Below are positions 7,327 to 13,670 of a stretch of DNA of 20,276 nucleotides, one piece after another. The notes under the pieces are model-generated. The model worked only from the letters and a program-made list of their open reading frames with translations, was not told the DNA's origin and ran no database searches. Within the stretch, counting starts at the first letter, position 1. Each line of letters opens with the position of its first letter. Source of the stretch: an uncultured Clostridia bacterium (GTDB taxonomy: Bacteria > Bacillota > Clostridia > Christensenellales > CAG-138); contig CALGGM010000011.1 of assembly GCA_937915925.1 (NCBI GenBank), forward strand, positions 1 to 20,276. Direction: 5' to 3'. The position numbers and the translations under genes were made by a program.

Positions 7327-8736
7327 ATGAGAAAAACCGTCCTCTGCCTGCTTCTCTGCATTTTGCTCCTTCCGGTCTACGGGAAAGCCGAAACGACCGA
7401 ATCGACAGGATTCGACCTGAAGAAGCTCGCGGAGGACACTGTATTTTTGGCGCGTCTCGACGACCCGTCTCACGCGATCCTCGGGCTGGAGCGCAACGCC
7501 GACAAAAAACGCTATCCTGCAAGCACGACGAAGATCATGACCTGCATTCTCGCGCTCGAATTGTCCGAGCCCGACGAGCTCGTCAAGGTCAGCAAGCGCG
7601 CCTGCAATCTCTCCGAACGCAATTCCAAGATGGGTCTTGAGCCCGGCGACCGATTCCAAATGATCGACCTTCTTTACGGGCTCATGCTCCCCTCCGGCAA
7701 CGACGCCGCGATCGCGATCGCCGAGCACATCGGCGGCAGCGTCGACGGGTTTGCCGATCTCATGAACAAAAAGGCGCAGTCGCTCGGCATGGACGGCACG
7801 CACTACGTGAACCCGCACGGACTGCACAACGCCGAGCATTACACGACCGCACGCGATCTCGCGATCCTCACCGCCTACGCCATGGAGAACGAGACGTTCC
7901 GAAAGATCGTCTCCACGACCGAATGCACGGTGAAGTCCAAGGATGGCAAAAAACTCGTTCTCAGAAACGCTAACCGCCTTCTGCGCGATGTGACCGCCAA
8001 CACCTATGAGCCGTATTCGTGCCTGTACGCAAATGCGATTGGCGTCAAAACGGGCGATACGCATCTTGCGGGCAAGTGCCTCGTCGCCGCCGCCGAAAAG
8101 AACGGCGCGACGTACCTCCTCGTGCTTCTGCACGGCGAAAACGCGCCGGATTCCGCGAAGGGCAGAGAAAAGGACAAGTACGCCGCACAGCGCTTTTATG
8201 ACGCGATCGAGCTGTTCGAGTACGCGTTTCAAAACGATACCGTCGCTGTCGGCGCCGATACGCTGAGCTGTCTGCCGGACACCTATGCCTGTTCGCCCGA
8301 TCCGAGCGTGAGCCTTGCGAGCGAAGCGCTCTATCGCATCGAGTGGGACGAAACCGAATCGCTGACCGTGCCGCGCTGGAAGGCGGGCGCGTTGCTCGCC
8401 GACCCGTTCCCCGAAGAGTTTCTCAACTATTCCGTCACCTCTCCGAACGCGCCGATCGGCGAGATCGCCGGGACCGTTTCCGTCGTGATCGAAAACGAAA
8501 CACTGTTCCACGGCACGCTGTTCGCCGAGGACTACACCTTCCCGCCCACACCGGAGCCGACGCAGGAACCGATCTTCATCATCGAGGAGGAGACGCCATT
8601 CGTGCCGCTCTCCCCCGTCCCCGCGCCGACCCCCTCGCCCGAGGTGACGCCCTCGTGGATCCCGATCCCGACCGAAACGCCCAAACCGAACGGCTCGTGG
8701 TTCTGGAATCTGTTCCGCTGCGCGCCGGACTGCTAA
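7327..8736 (+). CDS. Second D-alanyl-D-alanine carboxypeptidase paralogue, no C-terminal membrane helix
   Basis: A tandem paralogue of the preceding gene, also S11 family and predicted to be exported. From the ATG at 7327 it has 469 residues: a signal peptide (about 1-21), SxxK Ser66-Thr-Thr-Lys69, Ser123-Gly-Asn125 and Lys241-Thr-Gly243, then a shorter C-terminal domain and a proline/threonine/glutamate-rich tail from about residue 399. It lacks the hydrophobic helix of its neighbour and stops shortly after WFWNLFR with two cysteines in the last six residues. GAGG, overlapping the dacA stop, lies 6 nt before the ATG, so the two are co-transcribed. An open frame extends upstream to 7153 but is only overlap with dacA. 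It may be secreted, wall-held through the Pro-rich tail, or truncated. Confidence 0.93.
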   Translation: MRKTVLCLLLCILLLPVYGKAETTESTGFDLKKLAEDTVFLARLDDPSHAILGLERNADKKRYPASTTKIMTCILALELSEPDELVKVSKRACNLSERNSKMGLEPGDRFQMIDLLYGLMLPSGNDAAIAIAEHIGGSVDGFADLMNKKAQSLGMDGTHYVNPHGLHNAEHYTTARDLAILTAYAMENETFRKIVSTTECTVKSKDGKKLVLRNANRLLRDVTANTYEPYSCLYANAIGVKTGDTHLAGKCLVAAAEKNGATYLLVLLHGENAPDSAKGREKDKYAAQRFYDAIELFEYAFQNDTVAVGADTLSCLPDTYACSPDPSVSLASEALYRIEWDETESLTVPRWKAGALLADPFPEEFLNYSVTSPNAPIGEIAGTVSVVIENETLFHGTLFAEDYTFPPTPEPTQEPIFIIEEETPFVPLSPVPAPTPSPEVTPSWIPIPTETPKPNGSWFWNLFRCAPDC

Positions 8737-9437
8737 TCGATAAAATCGAGCCCGAGCGCAAAGAACGTGCGCCGTCCCGCGATCCCGTCGACCTTCAATC
8801 CGTTTGCCTTTTGGAACCGCTTCACCGCGCGTTCCGTTTTTTTACCGAACACGCCGTCGATCTGTCCGGGATCGTAGCCCTGTTCCTTTAATGCCGTCTG
8901 CAGCTCTCGCACGTCGTCGCCGCGCATATACGGGCTTTTCAGCCGCAGCTCGCGCGAGGTGTAAAACGGCGGACGTCCGAACCGGTCCCAGCCGGAGATC
9001 CGGCTTTCCACCACGCCGACGTCGCGTCCCTTTGCCTCGATCACATGATCGTGATCGATCGCGTAGCCCACATGCACGGCTCTGCCGCCGCTCAAACGAA
9101 ACGCCATATCGCCCTCGCGCACCTCGGTCCTCGATACCGAACGGCAAAGATCGCGAAGCCCTTCCGCGTTCACGTCGTGGTCGATCATATCGTGCTTCAA
9201 AAAGAAATACACGCCGAGCCCCGAGCAGTCGAACGCGCGCAGCACGTCGCCGTAGCCTTCCCGGACCTCCTTCTTCCAATGCGCGATCGCGCGGTCTGCG
9301 TTTCGCTTTGTCTTCTCTTTCTTACGAATCCACGCCTCCGTAATCGTCGGCTTCTTTTGCCCCTGCGCGCCCCAGACATAGATGCTGTGGTTTTTGACCT
9401 GCTCCTTGAGATATTCCGTAAATTCCGATGCCTGCAT
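8733..9437 (-). CDS. NlpC/P60-like hydrolase with C-terminal peptidoglycan-binding domain
   Basis: A predicted cell-wall hydrolase of 234 residues. The N-terminal two thirds look like NlpC/P60: YVWGAQG near residue 20, a catalytic-type FDCSG with Cys71, GDMAF at 109-113 and VHVGY with His122, then His131 as a possible third residue. Residues 168-230 form a PG_binding_1 repeat (MRGDDVRELQ, YDPGQIDGVFG, GLKVDGIAG). There is no signal peptide, which fits an endolysin-type enzyme or non-classical export; no holin or other phage gene is adjacent. The ATG at 9435-9437 has an excellent GGGGAGGA site 7 nt upstream, but that site lies inside a hairpin. The 3' end overlaps the convergent carboxypeptidase by 3 bp (CTAA). 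The domain call is firm, the role is not. Confidence 0.85.
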   Translation of the reverse strand: MQASEFTEYLKEQVKNHSIYVWGAQGQKKPTITEAWIRKKEKTKRNADRAIAHWKKEVREGYGDVLRAFDCSGLGVYFFLKHDMIDHDVNAEGLRDLCRSVSRTEVREGDMAFRLSGGRAVHVGYAIDHDHVIEAKGRDVGVVESRISGWDRFGRPPFYTSRELRLKSPYMRGDDVRELQTALKEQGYDPGQIDGVFGKKTERAVKRFQKANGLKVDGIAGRRTFFALGLDFID

Positions 9438-9439
9438 AT

Positions 9440-9476
9440 AAAAATCCTCCCCTTCATTCTATGTGAAGGAGAGGAT
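9440..9476 (-). terminator. Terminator-like hairpin sequestering the NlpC/P60 ribosome binding site
   Basis: On the minus strand, a 13-bp stem with one G-U pair (9476-9464 with 9456-9444) and a 7-nt loop runs directly into five T residues (9444-9440). This is a strong intrinsic terminator for the DUF2804 gene, 15 nt after its stop. The 3' arm contains the GGGGAGGA ribosome binding site (9452-9445) of the NlpC/P60 gene that starts at 9437, so the hairpin could also block its translation. Confidence 0.82.
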
Positions 9477-9491
9477 CGCGTGTGAATTCGC

Positions 9492-10523
9492 TCACCACTT
9501 ATTGTACACCTTTTCGGCAAACCCGAGAAATTCGTTCATCCGAACAACCGTTCCGTTGTTGAGCTTCGCCGTGCCGGAAAACCGCCCGAACACCTGATGC
9601 TGATCGGAGCAGATCACGAGCACGTCCGTCTTCGACGCGCGATCGAGGATCGGCGTAAACGTCAGATCGAGCCGACCTTCGTCATCGGTGAAATGCCACG
9701 GAGACAGCAGATCGTCCGACCCGTCCTGCGCTTTCGGAATGCCGAAGTCGACGCGTCCGAGTTTGTGCGCGATGCCGTCATAAAACAGCATATTCTCGCT
9801 TGCCGCGCGCGTGTCGCCGAAGCCGTAGCCGAGGTTGAACCCGAACACGTGCCCGTCGATCTCGCCCTGCGCGGCGCTCCAGTACCAAGTATTCTTGTAG
9901 GTCCATACGCCTCTGCCCCAATCCAAGAGCCCGAACGTGTCCTTCTGGTCGAGCGCGACCCGCTCGTCGCCGATGGCAAAGAAGCCCTTTGCGCGCATAC
10001 CGACGATCTTCTGATTGTAGTAGAAATGACCCCGTTTATCAAACGGCGTTGCGATCACCATGGAATCCTTCGGCTCGTCGGTCAGAAGAATGTCGCAGGT
10101 AAACGGCTTGCCGTCGCGAAACCTGTCGATCGAAAACCGCAGCAGCCGCCCGTCCTTGGTGTGCTCATACGAGCCGGACGCGCCTTTCAGCGTTTTACGT
10201 ACGTCCCCGGTTGCGGACGAGGACGGGAATCCGGTCTTTCCCATCGGCAGCCAGAACATCGGCGAAACGGTCGTTTCCGTCGCGTTTGCAAAGTCCAGAA
10301 CCGAGGCGGAAAGAAGCCCCATGTAGCTGTTGTCGTCGACCGTCAGCGCGACACCCCAGCGGTCGTTGGTGATGAGGTAATAGTCCCATTCCTTGATGCG
10401 CAGCCTGCCCGCTTTGATCTTCGACCGATCGTACGTTTTTAAAAGCGCCGTCGCGTAGCCCGGCTCCGAAAGGTCGCCCCGTTCGTTCAAAAGCGGTCCG
10501 GAACCGAATCGATGCTGTTCCAT
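9492..10523 (-). CDS. DUF2804 family protein
   Basis: A 343-residue protein that I assign to the uncharacterised DUF2804 family from overall resemblance: an N-terminal LLNERGDL-type segment (near residue 11), aromatic-rich beta segments with KIKEWDYY-like and GLLDWGRGVW patterns, a central KNTWYWSAA stretch and GFNLGYGFG later. No signal peptide or membrane helix is seen, so it is likely cytosolic or peripheral. The start is taken at the ATG 10521-10523, which has GGAGG (10535-10531) 7 nt upstream; 22 more codons are open in frame upstream but carry no ribosome binding site. It follows the zinc-ribbon membrane protein gene by 26 bp and is probably co-transcribed with it. It is followed by the terminator at 9440-9476. 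No enzymatic function can be stated. Confidence 0.82.
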   Translation of the reverse strand: MEQHRFGSGPLLNERGDLSEPGYATALLKTYDRSKIKAGRLRIKEWDYYLITNDRWGVALTVDDNSYMGLLSASVLDFANATETTVSPMFWLPMGKTGFPSSSATGDVRKTLKGASGSYEHTKDGRLLRFSIDRFRDGKPFTCDILLTDEPKDSMVIATPFDKRGHFYYNQKIVGMRAKGFFAIGDERVALDQKDTFGLLDWGRGVWTYKNTWYWSAAQGEIDGHVFGFNLGYGFGDTRAASENMLFYDGIAHKLGRVDFGIPKAQDGSDDLLSPWHFTDDEGRLDLTFTPILDRASKTDVLVICSDQHQVFGRFSGTAKLNNGTVVRMNEFLGFAEKVYNKW

Positions 10524-10549
10524 TTCCTGCCCTCCGTCTTTAATGTTGT

Positions 10550-11356
10550 TTACCAGTCGCTGCTCCAATCCGTTCCGCCGGAATCCCATGAATCGTAGCT
10601 CGAAGACGACGAATCCGAGTCGGAAGACGTCAGATCGTCATAGGTATCGGAGGACTTGAAGTCCGTCACGCCCCAATCGGAATCGTAATCCTTGCCGACG
10701 TAGTAATCCTCATAATCGCCCACATAGATCGGCGTTCCGGAGTACCAGTCGGAGGAAACCGTGTCCGAATAGTACCAGTCGTTTCCGTAGCGGTAATACG
10801 TCCGGTTGTCGTTGTTGAAGGAATAATAGCCGTCGTTTCGGTGCTTGACACAGCTGACCGTTATCGCGATCGGGATCCATGCGAACATCAGGAGCATGAA
10901 AACGATCATCAGAATCTTTTGACCGACCGATGCCTTCTGCTTGCCTGCAGTGCCTTTGGTCGCGGGCTCGCCGTCCGGATAAATGCCGCGGTTATGACAT
11001 TCCGAAAGCAGCTTTTGGAACAGCTCGTTGACCGCGTATGCCTCGTCCGGTCCCTGATAGCGGATCGCACGCGAGCCGTCCGCTTTGTTCTTATAGACGA
11101 CGAAGTGGTCCCCGTCCTGATAAATACCAAACGCCTTCGGCTCCTGATAGTTTTCGCCGATGAAGAAGTGCATTCGAAGAAGCGGCATGCCGCGCTCGGC
11201 ACAGTATTCCTTTAATTCGTCGATCGTCTTTGGCTGAAAGATCTGCCGCTCCGTATCCTCGATATAGCTTTCATTGATCGCATTGCAGTGCGGACAGTTC
11301 TTCTCGTTGCTTTGGACCGTACCTCCGCAGTACGGACATTTGCTTGTTGACGCCAT
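10550..11356 (-). CDS. Zinc-ribbon protein with one membrane helix and an acidic Ser/Asp/Tyr-rich tail
   Basis: Function unknown. The 268-residue product starts with a zinc ribbon (CPYC at 7-10, CPHC at 21-24), followed by a conserved globular region (about 41-125), a short linker, one hydrophobic helix (about 147-170) and a roughly 95-residue tail rich in Tyr, Asp, Ser and Trp ending in DWSSDW. The likely topology is ribbon inside, tail outside, by inference from the membrane segment. The region up to about residue 125 is paralogous to the whole of the next gene upstream (11384-11761), which stops exactly where the linker begins here. AAGGGGGT precedes the ATG at 11354-11356. It lies 27 bp after the paralogue and 26 bp before the DUF2804 gene. 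Confidence 0.85.
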   Translation of the reverse strand: MASTSKCPYCGGTVQSNEKNCPHCNAINESYIEDTERQIFQPKTIDELKEYCAERGMPLLRMHFFIGENYQEPKAFGIYQDGDHFVVYKNKADGSRAIRYQGPDEAYAVNELFQKLLSECHNRGIYPDGEPATKGTAGKQKASVGQKILMIVFMLLMFAWIPIAITVSCVKHRNDGYYSFNNDNRTYYRYGNDWYYSDTVSSDWYSGTPIYVGDYEDYYVGKDYDSDWGVTDFKSSDTYDDLTSSDSDSSSSSYDSWDSGGTDWSSDW

Positions 11357-11383
11357 GTATACCCCCTTATCGAAAACGCGGTC

Positions 11384-11761
11384 TCAGATCCCTCTGACGC
11401 GGCATTCATACGTCAGCTTATAGAACAGCTCGCTGACCGCATGCGCCTCGTCCGGACCGTCGTAACGGATCGCACGCGTCCCGTCGGATTTGTTCTTGTA
11501 GACGATGAAGCGGTCCCCGTCCCGATAGATTCCGTACGCCTTTGGCTGAAGATAATTTTTCCCGACGAAGAAGCGCATCCGTTCCAACGGGATCTTCTGC
11601 TGTTCGCAATACGATTTGAGCTCCTCGATCGTATGCGGGATCAGGACATGTTTCGACGCGTCCGCAATGAAGTAGGAATTGGAAGCGCCGCAGTTCGGAC
11701 AGCTGCGCGCATCGCTTGGGACGATCCCGCCGCAGGACGGGCAACGATTCATTGAGACCAT
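11384..11761 (-). CDS. Short soluble zinc-ribbon paralogue
   Basis: A 125-residue protein with a zinc ribbon (CPSC at 7-10, CPNC at 21-24) and the same globular region as the longer neighbour: IEELKSYC, PLERMRFFVGKNY, KAYGIYRDGDRFIVYKNK, GPDEAHAVSELFYKL. It ends at ECRVRGI, matching ECHNRGI of the paralogue, and lacks the linker, membrane helix and acidic tail. It is therefore either a true soluble form or one copy that lost its 3' part after duplication. The start at 11761 gives the same ribbon spacing as the paralogue; GGAG lies about 12 nt upstream, rather far, so the ATG at 11752 remains possible. No clear promoter is visible between it and the terminator at 11793-11819. Confidence 0.8.
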   Translation of the reverse strand: MVSMNRCPSCGGIVPSDARSCPNCGASNSYFIADASKHVLIPHTIEELKSYCEQQKIPLERMRFFVGKNYLQPKAYGIYRDGDRFIVYKNKSDGTRAIRYDGPDEAHAVSELFYKLTYECRVRGI

Positions 11762-11792
11762 GTTTTATTATTTCTCCGTTCAAAATTCTTCG

Positions 11793-11819
11793 TAAAAAAG
11801 GAGGGCATGAAGCCCTCCT
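11793..11819 (-). terminator. Intrinsic terminator of the NifU-like/GGGtGRT operon
   Basis: On the minus strand AGGAGGGC (11819-11812) pairs perfectly with GCCCTCCT (11806-11799) around a 5-nt loop, followed by a run of T (11799-11794). It begins 7 nt after the GGGtGRT stop codon. Confidence 0.93.
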
Positions 11820-11826
11820 GCTTCGA

Positions 11827-12825
11827 TCATTTCAGGCTTTCCGCGATCGCGACCGCAACGGCGACCGTTGCGCCGACCATCGGGTTGTTGCCCATACCGA
11901 TGAGACCCATCATCTCGACATGCGCCGGAACGGAGCTGGAGCCCGCAAACTGCGCGTCGCTGTGCATTCTGCCCATGGTGTCGGTCATGCCGTAGGAAGC
12001 GGGACCTGCCGCCATGTTGTCGGGATGCAGCGTTCTGCCAGTGCCGCCGCCGGACGCCACGGAGAAGTACTTCTTGCCGTTTTCGGTGCACCATTTCTTA
12101 TAGGTGCCCGCGACCGGATGCTGGAAGCGCGTGGGGTTCGTGGAGTTGCCCGTGATGGAAACGTCCACGTTCTCGTGACGCATGATCGCAACGCCCTCGT
12201 TGACGTCGTCCGCGCCGTAGCAGCGAACCTTTGCGCGCTCGCCGTCGGAGAACGCCTTGGTGTACACAACCTTCAGATCGCCGGTGTAGTAATCATACTC
12301 CGTCTCGCAGTAGGTGAAGCCGTTGATGCGGGAGATGATGTACGCCGCGTCCTTGCCGAGACCGTTCAGGATGACCTGCAGGGGCTTGGTGCGGACCTTG
12401 TTCGCGGTTCTTGCGATACCGATCGCGCCCTCCGCTGCCGCGAAGGATTCGTGACCTGCGAGGAATGCAAAGCAGCTCGTTTCTTCACGAAGCAGCATTG
12501 CGCCGAGGTTGCCGTGGCCTAAGCCCACCTTACGCTGATCCGCAACGGAACCCGGGATGCAGAACGACTGCAAGCCTTCGCCGATGGCTTCCGCCGCTTC
12601 CGCCGCGTTCTTGACGTCCTTCTTGTACGCGATCGCCGCGCCGACGGTGTATGCCCAACCCGCGTTCTCAAACGCGATCGGCTGAATGCCCTTGACGATG
12701 CCGTACGGGTCGACGCCGTGCTCGTCGCAAATCGCCTTCGCTTCGTCGATGTCCTTGATGCCGTAACCGTTCAGCACCTTGGTGATCTTGTCGATTCTTC
12801 TTTCATAGCCTTCAAACGTAATCAT
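11827..12825 (-). CDS. GGGtGRT protein (conserved partner of a NifU-like scaffold)
   Basis: A 332-residue protein of the family named after its conserved motif, seen here as GGGTGRT at residues 259-265, followed by LHPDN. Other glycine-rich conserved-looking stretches include GLGHGNLGAM (101-110), FLAGHESFAA (121-130), SITGNSTNPTRFQHP (223-237) and GLIGMGNNPMVGATVAVAVA near the C-terminus. There are six scattered cysteines (33, 89, 118, 173, 202, 246). No signal peptide is present. The function is not known to me; the invariable neighbour, an Fe-S scaffold-like protein 12 bp upstream, suggests a role linked to iron-sulfur or sulfur chemistry, but that is inference. It is the second and last gene of its operon, followed by a strong terminator. 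Confidence 0.92.
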   Translation of the reverse strand: MITFEGYERRIDKITKVLNGYGIKDIDEAKAICDEHGVDPYGIVKGIQPIAFENAGWAYTVGAAIAYKKDVKNAAEAAEAIGEGLQSFCIPGSVADQRKVGLGHGNLGAMLLREETSCFAFLAGHESFAAAEGAIGIARTANKVRTKPLQVILNGLGKDAAYIISRINGFTYCETEYDYYTGDLKVVYTKAFSDGERAKVRCYGADDVNEGVAIMRHENVDVSITGNSTNPTRFQHPVAGTYKKWCTENGKKYFSVASGGGTGRTLHPDNMAAGPASYGMTDTMGRMHSDAQFAGSSSVPAHVEMMGLIGMGNNPMVGATVAVAVAIAESLK

Positions 12826-12837
12826 GCGGCACCTCCG

Positions 12838-13530
12838 TTATTCCTTGCGCGGGTCGATGACCTTGGCGGCGGTTGCGAATCTGCCGTAGGTCCCGATGTT
12901 CTTTTCGTACGCTTCCTTCGGGTCGACGCCCTTCTTGATCGCTTCCATCATCTTGCCGAGGCTGACGAACTGATAGCCGATGATCTCGCCTTCTTCGTCA
13001 AGACCGATCTTGGTGACGTAGCCTTCCGCCATCTCCAGGTATCTCGGTCCCTTCGCCTTGGTGCCGTACATCGTGCCGATCTGCGAACGAAGTCCCTTGC
13101 CGAGGTCCTCAAGACCTGCGCCGATGGTGAGACCGTCGTCCGAGAACGCGCTCTGGCTTCTGCCGTACACGATCTGCAGGAACAGCTCGCGCATTGCGGT
13201 GTTGATCGCGTCGCAAACGAGGTCGCTGTTCAGCGCTTCGAGGATCGTTTTGCCGGGCAGGATCTCTGCCGCCATAGCCGCGGAATGCGTCATGCCGGAG
13301 CAGCCGATCGTTTCAACAAGCGCTTCCTCAATGACGCCTTCCTTGATGTTGAGCGTCAGCTTGCAGGCGCCCTGCTGCGGCGCGCACCAGCCGATGCCGT
13401 GCGTTAAACCGCTGATGTCCTTAATTTCCTTTGCCTTGACCCACTTGCCCTCTTCGGGGATCGGAGCGGGATCATGCTTCGCGCCTTTTTTGACGCATAC
13501 CATTTCTTCCACGTCACGGGAATACTGCAT
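12838..13530 (-). CDS. NifU/IscU-like iron-sulfur cluster scaffold protein
   Basis: A 230-residue protein whose core matches the NifU N-terminal (IscU-like) fold. The segment ETIGCSGMTHSAAMAAEILPG (73-93) mirrors the scaffold motif around the second cluster cysteine of IscU, with Cys56 and Cys106 in the places of the other two. The Asp after the first cysteine in canonical scaffolds is replaced by Lys57. Extra N-terminal residues (1-40) and a long C-terminal part (about 125-230) are not found in IscU. It starts at ATG 13528-13530 with AGGAGG 10 nt upstream and is co-transcribed with the GGGtGRT gene. No cysteine desulfurase or suf/isc gene is nearby, so it is probably not the general Fe-S assembly scaffold. 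Divergent from rmuC. Confidence 0.88.
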   Translation of the reverse strand: MQYSRDVEEMVCVKKGAKHDPAPIPEEGKWVKAKEIKDISGLTHGIGWCAPQQGACKLTLNIKEGVIEEALVETIGCSGMTHSAAMAAEILPGKTILEALNSDLVCDAINTAMRELFLQIVYGRSQSAFSDDGLTIGAGLEDLGKGLRSQIGTMYGTKAKGPRYLEMAEGYVTKIGLDEEGEIIGYQFVSLGKMMEAIKKGVDPKEAYEKNIGTYGRFATAAKVIDPRKE

Positions 13531-13589
13531 GGATGATTATCCTCCTTCTTGTTTCGGGCGCGAAAAACCGCAATCCCGGAATTTACAAT

Positions 13590-13618
13590 AGTATATCATG
13601 GAAAAATCCTCTTCGCAA
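13590..13618 (-). promoter_or_regulatory. Promoter of the NifU-like/GGGtGRT operon
   Basis: On the minus strand TTGCGA (13618-13613) and TATACT (13595-13590) are 17 nt apart, with a TG one base before the -10 (extended -10). The -35 overlaps the -35 of the divergent rmuC promoter almost completely. Confidence 0.8.
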
Positions 13619-13640
13619 GACGGATTTTCCGTGTTATAAT
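13612..13640 (+). promoter_or_regulatory. Promoter of rmuC
   Basis: TTCGCA (13612-13617) and a consensus TATAAT (13635-13640) are separated by 17 nt. The start would be near 13647, 24 nt before the ATG. This also shows that the reading frame open from 13533 is not translated from there. Confidence 0.8.
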
Positions 13641-13670
13641 AAATATCGAAAACTTTTTCGGAGGTACCGC

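Noticed and set aside
5957..7522. A 521-codon open frame on the minus strand opposite the carboxypeptidase genes.
   Set aside because: It lies wholly opposite a gene pair with intact catalytic motifs, its product is low-complexity (Arg, Val, His, Ala), and no family is recognisable. It is a by-product of the G+C-rich codon use.
7303..8511. A 402-codon minus-strand open frame across the second carboxypeptidase.
   Set aside because: It is antisense to a well-supported gene, with no recognisable motif and no ribosome binding site of note.
8733..11761. The lysin-like, DUF2804 and zinc-ribbon genes considered as a prophage remnant.
   Set aside because: No integrase, terminase, structural or holin gene is present, and the base composition resembles the flanks. 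Only the lack of a signal peptide on the hydrolase hints at a phage origin.
13533..13670. Upstream extension of the rmuC frame.
   Set aside because: The promoter at 13612-13640 and the ribosome binding site at 13660-13664 lie inside it, so the start at 13671 is far better supported.
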